Part shown: positions 8,288 to 18,783 of the stretch, piece by piece | Numbering within the stretch: the first letter of the stretch is position 1 | How the letters are laid out: each line of letters opens with the position of its first letter | Assembly (NCBI GenBank): GCA_020746105.1 | Contig: CM036618.1 | Span: forward strand, 92,808,122-92,872,121 | DNA length: 64,000 bases | Direction: 5' to 3' | Origin: Trogon surrucura | Lineage: Eukaryota; Chordata; Aves; Trogoniformes; Trogonidae | Made by a program: the position numbers and the translations under genes | Notes under the pieces: generated by a model | What the model saw: only the letters and a program-made list of their open reading frames with translations | What the model was told of the DNA's origin: nothing | Database searches by the model: none

Positions 8288-11200
8288 CGTTACCTAGGAT
8301 TTGTGTACAACAGGTACCTTGGGCTGGACAAACTCTTTTCTGATGGCCTTTTCCTGCATGTACTTCTTGTGTTCATCACCAACAGCACAATTTAGGAGAA
8401 TGTCAGGGTGGCCATACAAAGCCTGTCTCCTCTGTGCTCTGAAAGAAGACTAAATTTTGGGAAGGAGAGAGGGCAGAAGGGGGAGGGAAGAGCAAGTCCT
8501 CCTTCACCCCATGATGTGCATACGTTTTCTGAGCACTTCCGTATTCTAACATCTTCCATTTCACTCTTTCTCAGGTTCATAATAATTCCAATAAATGTCA
8601 GGTCCAATCTCACCTAATGAAATGTACACCTATTAAATAAGTGAACTGGAAAAAATGGCCCACCCTGCCTTGAAATTGAGCTGCAACACATGCTTTTCAC
8701 CATTCAATGAGATTATTTTTACCAGGTCCCTAGGAAAATTCCAGTAAAATAAATAAACTTTAAAAATCCTATGAAGTTCCCAGATCACTTCAAGGAGGAA
8801 CCTGGAGATGTTATTCAATCCTCAGAGCCATTTATTTCATGTGTGATCCCAAACACTAACCAAAGGCAACATAATATGATAGGTATTTACAACATAACCA
8901 TTATCTTATCAGATCTTCAGGTCCAGCTGTAAATAGCCTGTTCCAGCTGGGCAATCTGCTAAGTTAAATAGATTCTACTTTTAGAAGCAGGAACCGGAGA
9001 ACATGTCCCATTTAAGCCCAGATTCACTTGCACCCAAGGGATGGAAACTCAAACAGCAGATCTCATCTGCAGAGGAGGTCCATATTCCGTGAAACGTGGC
9101 TCCTTCCATCTGATGCAAAAGGCTGGGCTTGCAAAGATCATGCCTCTTGTATGGCTTTGTTGACAGAGTCCTGTTAGCGGCTCACCAAGCGTAAAGAATT
9201 GCTGTTCCCTGGATGGGAGGTAATTTTGCACAGTCAGCCAAAGACAAAAAGAAATGCAGGGCTGAGGGTGGAAAGAAAAGAGACCGCAATGGAAGCTGTG
9301 AGAAGAAAGGGAGGGGACGGAGAGCTGATGGGTGGAGGAAGGAGGAAAACATGAAAAACAAGACAGGAGAGAGAAAGAGTAATTGTTAGGGAAAAAACTT
9401 TTCCACTGCTTCCATAGCTATGAGCAGCCTGAACGGGACATGGTGTTTGCTCTTTGCTTGCTGCCACACACCATGTACCAGGTGAGAATGGCTGGTCTTC
9501 CACGCTCTTGTCTAGAAACAAACAGTATTTCAAAGAAATAGAAGTAAGAAGGGTTTATCTCTAAGCCATGAGAAATCAGCAGTCCATTCCAGCATGACAG
9601 AGATTCCTCTCTGGTCCTTCAGAAACCTCCCAGAGGTAACTGTACAAGAGGCCTCCTGAGAGGAGATGCTGTCGACCATTTTTATCAGCTTGCTGGCTAA
9701 AACTAAACCTTGCTCATTAATGACTATTTGGCAGATGATCTGAGAGCTGGTGATTCATGGTGACTGATTGCAAGGGGAGATCACTGCTAGAAGTGGACTT
9801 GAGTTGATAAGTAGCACCAAAGATTTGGGAATCTAGTGAAACGAGCACATGGAAGTGTTAACAAGCAGTGAGCCAGCTGTAGGGAATCTACTTAAAGATG
9901 CATACCAGGGCACATAAACCAGTGCCAGGGTAAACAGAAAGCAGAGGACTGATTAGTTTGCAACAAACATGGAAGCAATTGCAACAGAAAACAATGAGGC
10001 CAACATAAGAAATTCAGTTACAAACTTTCAATAAAAGCATCCCATTTAACAAAAGTATGCTGCTTTTGGCAAAGACATACAAAACCAAAGTGGATTTATG
10101 CACATATGGTTGAGGGGACAAAGACTTGGAACTGATAGGTTTCATGATGAGAAAAAAACTGCGGTTCTTCACATTTCCATTCACATATACTCAGTCAGGC
10201 TGGAGAGGAGGCTGATTTGTGACAGTGGGGTGAGAAAGACACCCTCAGATTCTGAAATACTGTGAGCACCAGAGTAGACTTTCTACTTTTATAATTAAGA
10301 CAAAATGGTAATGCACACATATATGGTCACACAGGACACAAAGAGTCTGTGTTGCCAAGCTACATGGGGCATTTACAGAAGGACAGATGATAATTGGGAC
10401 CCAGAGAGAGGAGGAAGCCTAAGCAACACAAGTATCTGGGTTGAATCAAAGTCTGAAAATGTAGTTTTATAACTTATTCACCACACAGATGCAGCATCTC
10501 TTTTTAAATTGCTGGTGGGTGGTCTTTAATGCTTTGAGATGGATTAAAACCAACATAAATGTACTCATCGGTGAGAATACTCAAGTGACTGACAAACTGT
10601 GTGCAAGAATTGCCCTAGAAGGACAATGGTAAGAAGATGGCAAAGTCTACCTTAATTTGGGGGGTTTTCTGAGTGAATAGATGACACCAGCTGGGCAACA
10701 TGAAACCTGCAGAATTCAAACCAAACATCTCCAACCCAGCCTGCGATGATCAGGGTAGTGTCAGAATTTGATGATGGGTTGAAAACAGCCCATAGCTGAA
10801 TGCACTGGTCTAATGCCTGGCAAGTGGCTGAGGACAGGGAATGATAGAGAACCTCAGTGAGAAACACAGGCAGAGCTACTCCCCAGGAGGAGTAAACATC
10901 TCACAAAATAAGATCATTGTGCAAAGGGAGGAAGGAAAGATCTTTCTGGAATGGGAAATGGGTCACCTTTGAAATCCAGCCATGTGGGAGGAAGGCATTT
11001 TAGGAGCACAAGTACCATGGGACATGACCTTTTGCTGTTCATTTTGCTTCTTATGTAAGATAAAATGGCATCACTGCATAGACAAACGGGTGTTGTACTG
11101 TGTGGCAATGTCACTTACGTAGACAGCACCTGCTGCCCACAGCAGACACTTGGGATTTGAGCTCATGGTCACTGGTGAATGAGTTGCATTGAGGACACCA

Positions 11201-11640
11201 GTTTTCCATGACACTCCTTAAAATGAGGTACAAAGCCATATCCCACCCAAGAATGATATTCTGAGTGAGGGGTTTTCCTTAGCAAAGTTTCCAGTCGGTG
11301 GCTTGTGTCTCTAAAATCAGCCACAGAGCAGGGTAGGTGGTCAGACGGGGAAAACAGGAGAGCAAGCTGTCATATTTCACCTCCCTCATCCCCTTCCTGT
11401 GGTTGACAGGGTCATCATCCATCCTCAGCCCTGCAGTGCGGGGCCAACCTTAAGCCTGCACCTTGCAAGACAGTTTGAGGGGGCTCATTGGAGACTGCAG
11501 GGCTTAAACTGGGCAGTGCTGGGTGTGGCGTGGGACTGACATGAATTTTCAGCTGTTGGGACGGTGTCTGAGCGAGGGTGTTTTGGGGTGATGATATGGC
11601 CTCGGTCTAGAGTTGTGTCTGAAGTGGAAGGACCTCTTGC
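8288..11640. other. unique non-coding sequence
   Basis: No coding gene or RNA gene recognised over 3.3 kb. A purine-rich stretch (about 9238-9385, mostly A and G on the plus strand) is the only composition anomaly. 9560-10640 is AT-rich with few open frames. Confidence 0.55.
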
Positions 11641-12100
11641 TCCCCTCTGAGAGATGGAAGAAGGTCTGTGCACGCGGGGCATGGCAGGGAGAGGCATGAA
11701 GGTAATTTGCAAAGGTTGGCCGACGCATGAAAAGGGAACTGTGTGGTGGAGCCGGGATGACGTGTGCCTTAATAGCAGACGTCAGCATGTAACACAGTCA
11801 GGGCCTTCACCGGGTAACACAGGGAGCTCTTTTAAACACACACATACATGCGCGTGCAGAAAGAACAATTTACGGCTGTGTCAGACGCACGTCTGGGCTT
11901 CTCATTAAAATTAATGAGGTAACGTCTCCGAGGCATTCTGAAACGGATGCTGCCCGGAGAGTGTGGGAAAGACCTCTATCACTTTGAAATAGCTACTTAG
12001 CAAAATCAATTGCAATTTGTACTTTCCACGAGCGTGCATCAAACTAACATATCGGCTACTGTTTTAATTATATGCAACTGGCCTTTCTTCAGACACTTTT
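11641..12100. promoter_or_regulatory. candidate conserved regulatory block (CRE-like and paired homeodomain motifs)
   Basis: Compared with its surroundings this block keeps many CpG dinucleotides. It has two CRE-like sites 20 bp apart: TGACGTG at 11758-11764 and GACGTCA at 11778-11784. At 11901-11918, CTCATTAAAATTAATGAG is an inverted repeat with 8-bp arms (CTCATTAA / TTAATGAG) around AA, giving two opposed homeodomain ATTA cores. A TCF/LEF-like CACTTTGAA follows near 11980. The motifs are visible; conservation and enhancer activity are inference. Confidence 0.35.
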
Positions 12101-12972
12101 GTTACCATGAACACTTGCTCATGGTGGTCTCACGTTGAAGAAACATATAAATGGTCAGATTCACACTGAAAATATAAACAAAGTGATCTGTCTAAGAGAG
12201 GTACTGGACTGTTCTTATTTCTTATAATTTATGGATTTATATGGAGGTGGGAACTTGATTGTTATTAATACTTTTAATCTTTACTTTTGCCTACAGAAGC
12301 AAAGAAGTGAGGGAAGATGTAACAGCAGAATGGTTCTGCAATTGCTCATCCTAATGTCTACCTGCACACTGGAACTGAATCTATGGGGCCTCAGTCCTCC
12401 TGCTCATCTGTTGTCTGCAACTAGCTGTGAAACTTCCAGCCAAAATGGGTGTCTTCCCTTCCCTCCCTTTCTTTAGCCAGTGGCTGATCTATGAAGAAAA
12501 GAGAAGCTTGTTTAATACAACAATTCTGCAGTGCAGACCTTTGTTACTTGACTGGAGCTAGTAACTCTTCTATGGCAGCCAAAACGGCTGATAACACAAA
12601 TCCATGTGACAAAATATTTTTTTTCCGATTTTATATTTAAAATAATCTCTTTTTTTTGTTGCAGTGCTTTACGTTAAACTTGCAGATTGATTGCTTGGTT
12701 AGGAAGCACAAGGGATGTCTCTGCCTTGTGCTCAAGAGACATTCAGCTGCTCTCTGGTTACATGAGCACACACTGTATTTTGGTATGATCTCTGCCTTCT
12801 TCAACACACAGGGCTGGCTGACCTGGGAAGGAATGGTGTTGTGAAGAAGGAAGCTGCTCTGGGTCAACTGCCCTGACTGCTACCCATGTCACTGGTGTGG
12901 CTGTCAGAGCAGGAGCAGTAAGGAGCATCTGACAGGAGAGGCAGAGGTATGTTGTGCTGGAGAAACAGAAAA
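12101..12972. other. unique non-coding sequence
   Basis: AT-rich sequence with T runs near 12617 and 12651. No gene or repeat recognised before the CR1 tail begins. Confidence 0.55.
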
Positions 12973-13236
12973 TAGAATCATAGAAATGGTAGGTTGGAGA
13001 AGATCTCTAAGATCATTGAGTCCAATCGTTAACCTGCAAATGCCAGGTCCACCACTAAACCGTGTCACCAAACACCACATCTACATGTCTTTTAAATATC
13101 TCTAGAGATGGTGACTCAAATATTTCCTTGGGGAGCCTGTTCCAATGCTTAACAACACTTTCAGTTAAGAATTTTTTCCTAATACCCAATCTAAATCTCC
13201 CCTGGTGCAACTTGAGGCCATTTCCTCTTGTCCTAA
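12973..13236 (-). mobile_element. CR1 retrotransposon, 5'-truncated 3' end
   Basis: On the minus strand this is the last ~265 bp of a CR1 LINE: the C-terminus of ORF2, a short 3' UTR, and a tail of TTCTATGATTCTATT read from 12990 towards 12973. The plus strand shows the diagnostic AATCATAGAAATGGTAGG and TTGGAGAAGATC. The 5' truncation lies near 13236, just upstream of the CCTCTTGTCC motif. Truncation and lack of an obvious target-site duplication are normal for CR1. Confidence 0.93.
13055..13232 (-). pseudogene. CR1 ORF2 C-terminal fragment
   Basis: About 59 residues of the CR1 ORF2 C-terminus remain open, starting in the element at RTRGNGLKL and continuing through RFRLGIRKKF, VVKHWNRLPKE and SPSLEIFKR to the stop near 13055. 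The frame extends upstream into flanking DNA to a chance methionine at 13273, which is not CR1. The fragment has no catalytic residues and cannot be functional. Confidence 0.85.
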
Positions 13237-13710
13237 ATGCTCCCCTCCCTGTCCGAGCAGCGGTTGAGTCCACTCAGGCTCTCTCTGTCATTCACTGCGC
13301 TGTAAACAATATTTGTGGCAGTGCTGAGCACGCACACCTGGAGAGGAAAACAGTGGGAGCTGCACACTGAATGTCTGAAATGCTGTAAGCTTGCCAACAG
13401 CTTTGGGAAATTAAGCCCTGAGTGCCTTCGTTCTGGCATCCACAATTAGCGAGAAAATTGTGGCAACTTTGGTCTCTCTCTTTTATAATGGGGTGACACC
13501 ATCCTCTCTCCCGTCCATGCTATGAAGAAATATGCATTGATTTTTTTGAAGGTCTCTAACTTGAGGGCAAGACCAGGAGGAAATTCAGTAATGATGTTTA
13601 CAGGGCTGCTTGTGGAAAGCAGGCCTGCAGGCCCAGCAAGAGCTGAGAAGGGCAAATAGCTGAGCTCAATAACCACTCACACAATTAAAGCAAAGGAAAC
13701 CCTATGGAAA
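13237..13710. other. spacer between two oppositely oriented CR1 copies
   Basis: 474 bp of unique sequence between the truncated 5' ends of two CR1 elements. No gene is recognised; the minus-strand frame at 13446-13676 resembles nothing known. Confidence 0.6.
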
Positions 13711-14529
13711 ATGAGCATGCATAAGATGAAAGAACTGCCCATTGTAAGTGAAGATCAGGTTCGTGACCATCTGATGAACCTGAAAGTGTACAAGTCCATG
13801 GGACCTGATGGCATACACCCATGGGTACTGAGGGAACTGATGGATGAGGTTGCTAAACCCCTCTCTATTATATTCCGAAAGTCATGGCAGTCCAGTGAAG
13901 TCCCCACTGACTGGAAAAGGGGAAACATAATCCCCGTTTTCAAAAAGGGAAAGAAGGATGAACTGGGGAACTATAGGCAGTTCAGTCTCACCTCTGTGCC
14001 TGGAAAGATTATGGAGCAGATCCTTCTGGAGGCACTGCTGAGGCAGAAGAATGGCGAAGAGGTGATTTGGTACAGTCCGCATGGCTTCACCAAGGGCAAA
14101 TCGTGCCTGACAAAACTGGTGGCCTTCTATGAGAAGGTCACAACATCAATAGACAAGGGAAGAGTAACTGACATAATTTACTTGGACCTGAGCAAAGCCT
14201 TTGACACTGTCCCTCATGACATCCTACTCTCCAAGCTGATAAAATATGGATTTGATGGATGGACAATTCAGTGGATAAAGAACTGGCTTGACAGCCGCAC
14301 TCAAAGAGTGGTCCTCAAGGATCAGTACTGGGACCAGTTGGGTAGTGATAGGACTAGAGGGAATGGATTAAAGCTGGACATGGATCAGTTCAGACTGGAC
14401 ATTAGGAAGAAGTTTTTCACCATGAGGTTGGTGAGACCCTGGAACAGGTTGCCCAGGGAGGTGGTGGAAGCCCCATCCCTGGAAGTTTTTAAGGCCAGGC
14501 TGGATGGGGCTCTGGGCAACCTGATCTAG
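13711..14529 (+). pseudogene. CR1 ORF2 (reverse transcriptase) with in-frame central deletion
   Basis: 272 codons stay open. Residues 28-37 carry [10 protein letters not shown], and residues 87-99 [13 protein letters not shown] match the RT block normally written NYRPxSLTSVxGK (the usual proline is Q90 here). HGFTKGKSC is at 124-132, and motif [15 protein letters not shown], at 157-170. After about residue 210 the protein jumps to [10 protein letters not shown] and on to the usual C-terminus ([22 protein letters not shown]). Motif B and the YADD active-site motif C are missing, so no polymerase activity is possible. The start methionine is simply the first one in the fragment, not a native start. 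The deletion preserves frame. Confidence 0.93.
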
Positions 14530-14615
14530 TGGGACATGTCCCTGCCCATGGCGGGTGAGTTGGAACTAGATGATCTTTAAGGTCCCTTCCAACCCTGACA
14601 ATTCTATGATTCTAA
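13711..14615 (+). mobile_element. CR1 retrotransposon with internal deletion
   Basis: A plus-strand CR1 copy containing part of the ORF2 reverse-transcriptase domain joined directly to the ORF2 C-terminus, then a 3' UTR (GAACTAGATGATCTTTAAGG near 14564) and the octamer tail ATTCTATGATTCTA ending at about 14615. The exact 5' boundary is uncertain because similarity fades near 13711. The middle of ORF2, about 170-250 codons in full-length relatives, is absent. Confidence 0.93.
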
Positions 14616-16077
14616 ATTAAGTGCTGTACAGTGCCATATGCTCAAAGTTGTAAATGTAGGTTGTAGATGCATCATGAAGCCTACAGATCGCAACTTTTGA
14701 CTGACAGGCTTCGCTATTTCTTTACTCTAAGTAGATGTGGGGAAGACTTCCAGTGCTGGGAAAACATTGCCTTTCCCACCAGTTGCACATCTTCCTCATG
14801 TCTCCTCCCTATTTTACACGCTACATGATTGTTACTTAAATCACAGAACAAAAAAAAGGCTTCATAATGGAAGTCCTTATTCATATTGGAAGTCCTTAAT
14901 CAAGATGCCCTGTTTTATACTTAATAATTTGTCCTAACCCTTCTTGTACCTGCAGATTGTCTTGTTGGTTTGTTCCTTCTGTCTCAATCTCTCAGTTTTA
15001 CCACATGAAGGAAATAGACTCTAAAGTTTATACTGAATTTTCCAAACCATGTATTTCAGGAAACAGAAGAAGCTAGTCTCTCTCTTTCTGCATATTTTAA
15101 AAGACAACACAGACCATCTTCAACATGATATATCAGTAAATGAATTTAAGCCGGGAATTATCTTGCAATATATATCATCACTATATATGCATTTCATTTT
15201 ATATCAAAATTTTTGTAAAATTAAAGTGGACCTGCTTTCTACAAGTGTCCTGGATACTTTTTATTCATTTTATAATTGCAACATCTATTTATTGTACATT
15301 TAAAAAGAGGCAAAGGAGAAATCTTTGCTACATCCTGTAGTCTGAATGTTCCTGAACCTTGTTCTGCTTCTCCAAACTTACGAAGAGTTTAATAGTATCA
15401 GACACATGGGAACCTACAATCATTTTATTAATAACTCATAAAAATGCAATAATGCTTGAAAAAAATAAACATTCCCTGATTTCCTAACCCAAGTCAGTAC
15501 AAATAAAATTGCTATATAGCAGGAAATGATGAAGAGCTAAAAGTGGTCCATCTTCTCAATCTAAGTCAGTCAGTTCTTGTCCTGGCTCTCGTCTTTGCAG
15601 CACCAGAGGGTCTATGTCCCTTTCCGTTGCCATTACTTCTGGTTTTGTGTGAGCAGCTGGTCAAGCCCTCTGTACCCACTTGCCCCCTCTAAAAACCTAT
15701 TCTTTCTCCTTCACTGGCTGTTGTTAACCTCCGTCTGTTCTTTATGTGTCCTTCACACTCCTCATCCAAAGACCTGTCTATCAAGCAATCTTGATGCATA
15801 CATCTGTAAATCTTGTATTGCCCGTAGAGCACCTTCCCTCCTACCCCCATCAGACCCATGTATTGGTTATATGAATTTCTAGCTGACAGCTCTCCTCTTC
15901 CCTGGGCTGTGAAAGATAATGTTTCATGGCAGCAGCCATGCTGTTGTGTCAGGTTTGGGAATGACACTATCTCCATGGCAGGTCACAGTGTTGTCCTAAT
16001 TGTCACTGAACCTCTTTGAGTCTTCTCACTACTGTTGGTTTCTTCTCTAGCCTTTAGGTAAATAGAACCTCCTTAGA
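14616..16077. other. AT-rich unique sequence
   Basis: AT-rich, especially 15040-15320 and 15400-15540. Short frames of 60-100 codons show no domain resemblance. No RNA gene recognised. Confidence 0.55.
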
Positions 16078-16186
16078 GTCATAGAATTGTTAAGGTTGGA
16101 AAAGACCTCTAAGATCATCTAGTCCAGCCACCTACCCAACACTACCATGACCACTAAACCATGTCCTGAAGTGCCACATATATCTT
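16078..16186 (-). mobile_element. short CR1 3'-end fragment
   Basis: The plus strand reads GTCATAGAATTGTTAAGGTT, GGAAAAGACCTCTAAGATCA and TCTAGTCCAGCC, the reverse complement of the CR1 3' UTR and tail. It continues through CACTAAACCATGTCC and loses similarity near 16186. Only about 110 bp remain, all non-coding. Confidence 0.92.
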
Positions 16187-17959
16187 CCTTGGTCTATCCT
16201 CTGGTCTCAATGATTCACTGTCTGTCAGCTGTGACCAAAAGCAGGAGGTGTCTGCCCACAGTCTCTGAACATCTTGCAGCACATGGTGCCCACCTGATGC
16301 AGCCAAACTGCACAATATGGAGTTGAGAGACTGCCCTCAGACCACCTGCCCAGCCACCGGTGAGCACATGAGATTACTCACCTATCTTGAAAATGGACTT
16401 GCTCTTCAGAAGTAGTCTACAAATAGGGAGTTAAGAGCAATGCTGCACAGCTCTGCCTCAAGCTTGACGAGATGCTGAGCACAGCTACACTGTCCACGCT
16501 CATCCCTCAACCCTGTTGCCTACTATGGGACTGGGCTTGTTCGTTCTGCTCCCTTTCTCCCATCCTCAGAGATATCCCTCCGCACAGAGTGATGGGTTGC
16601 CCTGGCCTATTTGGTTTGATGAAAGAATCAGCTCTTTTGTTTGCAGAGCCAGAAAGAGGAAGGAGGAAAGACGAGTGGGCCAGCACTCTGGCATTTTGTT
16701 CCCGTGCAACAGAGTTTAAGAGAAATCCTATCTGCAGTGTGGCAGACTTGAACCTCGGCAGCAGCCCAGGACCCATGCCTGATTATTTCGTGTTTGAATA
16801 AACACTCTGGCATAAGGGTGTGGATGCTGGCAAGACGTCTGGTGAAGGATGTTGGATACGTCAGCAGCACAGATTCCCAGGGAGGAAAAGCGTGTCGACT
16901 GTTGTGTGGTAGAGCTGCAGGCTACAATGAGTGTTTGTGGCTTCGAGTTCAAGGCAAACAGATGCTAAAAAGCATTCTGGCTGATATGTCCACATTGCCA
17001 GGTGAGCCCCACTGGCAGGGAAGCCAAAGAGGAAAAATCATGTCTCAGGTGTACTGTCACTGCTCTTGCCATGGTACCCAGACAACTTACGCCTTCAGAG
17101 ACGGAGGGCTGCAGACAGCATGGGGAATAAACACCTTTTGCTGTGAGGAGAGGATGACTAGCCTGTCAACCAGCTCCTGCTAGTGAGCTCCCGTGGCTCT
17201 AGTTCCCCACATGATCCACTCTCCAAATTCTGCTCATACCAGAGCTCAAACCCTGTTTGAGCTACCACCCCTCTCCTTGCTTCTGGCCGAAGGTGTGAGA
17301 GGGAGTGATGATGACATGCTCTTGCTGGAAATATTTGTCCAGCCACACCACGACTCTGTTTTCTGGTGGTGGGCGCAAGGGACCAGTGCGTGTCACAGAG
17401 ACCTACTGATCTGCTCAGCTCTTTCTGGGATGACCAGCACAGGCTCACACACAGTGGTCAGCAGAGATCACGAGACACCCTCTGGACTGAGACACCCCGC
17501 CAGAACAACAAAGCACACTAAGGTTAGTGACTTTCTCAAGCCAGCGGCTGGGAGATATCCAAGGAATGCAATGGGAATATGACTCTGCTGGTATGTTGCC
17601 AGCAACTTAGGATCACATGTCTACATGATGCTTAATATGCCATGCAGTGCCTCTGGGCATCTGATGCCAAGCAAGGCCTTCAAGCCTGCGTGCCAGGTGC
17701 TGCACAGTGCACAATTTGGAGAAGGGGGTTCAAATGGGGCAAGCAGTCTCTGAGGGGCTGAGGCTAGCTGCTCTGTCCTCATCCTCTCCTTCACCTCCCC
17801 TTTGCAATAGTTTCCTGCCATGCCTTGCTTGTGGGTTCCTCTATTCATGAAGCTGTGAGGCCAGCTCTGGCCTTTAAACACCCATGCAGGACCTCTGGTG
17901 ATTGTGCCCACTCTTGCCTTTGCCTCAGAGTATTTCTAATGAGATACGGATCTCTCAGG
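16187..17959. other. unique non-coding sequence
   Basis: GC-moderate sequence with many overlapping 60-130 codon frames on both strands, none matching a known family. No RNA gene recognised. Confidence 0.5.
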
Positions 17960-18783
17960 GAGGTGACAGGCTGGAGGGATGGGCGGGGAGAAATCTGATG
18001 AAGTTTAATAAGGGCAAGTGTAGAGTTTTGCACTTGGGAAAAAATAACCCCATGTGCCAATATAGGTTGGGGACTGCCCTACTGGAGAGCAGCGCAGGGG
18101 AAAGGGACCTGGGGGTTCTAGTGGACAGCAGGATGACCATGAGCCAGCAATGTGCCCTTGTGGCCAAGAAGGCCAATGGCATCCTGGGGTGTATTAGAAG
18201 GGGAGTAGCAAGTTGGTCAAGAGAGGTCCTCCTGCCCCTCTACTGTGCCCTGGTGAGGCCACATCTAGAATATTGTGTCCAGTTCTGGGCCCCTCAGTTC
18301 AAGAAGGACAGGGAGCTGCTTGAGAGAGTCCAGCGTAGAGCCACAAAGATGGTGAAGGGAGCGGAGCATCTCCCTTATGAGGAAAGGCTGAAGGAGCTGG
18401 ATGTCTTTAGCTTGGAGAAGAGGAGGCTGAGGGGTGACCTCATTAATGTTTATAAATATGTCAAGGGGGAATGTCAGGAGGATGGAGCCAGGCTCTTTTC
18501 AGCGTCGTCCACTGACAAGACAAGGGGCAATGGGTGGAAGCTGGAACACAGGAGGTTCCAGAAAAATATGAGGAAAAACTTTTTTACTGTGAGGGTGACC
18601 GAGCACTGGAACAGGCTGCCCAGGGAGGTTGTGGAATCTCCTTCTCTTGAGACATTCAAAACCCACCTGGACGCGTTCCTTTGCGCTCTACTGTAGGTGA
18701 TCCTGCTCTGGCAGGGGGGTTGGACTAGATGATCTTTAAGGTCCCTTCCAACCTTTAACATTCTGTGATTCTGTGATTCTGTA
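17960..18783 (+). mobile_element. CR1 retrotransposon, 5'-truncated
   Basis: An 825-bp CR1 copy in plus orientation. It starts inside ORF2 downstream of the RT active site, runs uninterrupted to the ORF2 stop at 18696, and has a short 3' UTR (GGTTGGACTAGATGATCTTT near 18718) and an ATTCTGTG octamer tail repeated to 18783. The tail (ATTCTGTG, not ATTCTATG) and the UTR differ from the copy at 13.7 kb, so they belong to different CR1 subfamilies. Confidence 0.95.
17962..18696 (+). pseudogene. CR1 ORF2 C-terminal portion, still open
   Basis: About 244 element-derived codons without a stop: GDRLEGWA at the start, then [68 protein letters not shown] and [19 protein letters not shown]. In CR1 this region follows the RT palm. 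No catalytic residues of RT or the N-terminal endonuclease are included. The open frame extends into the flank up to 17902, but that methionine is not native. The lack of stops or frameshifts suggests this is one of the younger copies here. Confidence 0.93.

Noticed and set aside
8039-8395. Pro/Ser and Phe/Pro repeat protein frames
   Set aside because: Translation of the C-rich compound microsatellite in different phases.
9238-9385. Purine-rich stretch considered as a microsatellite
   Set aside because: No regular unit; composition bias only.
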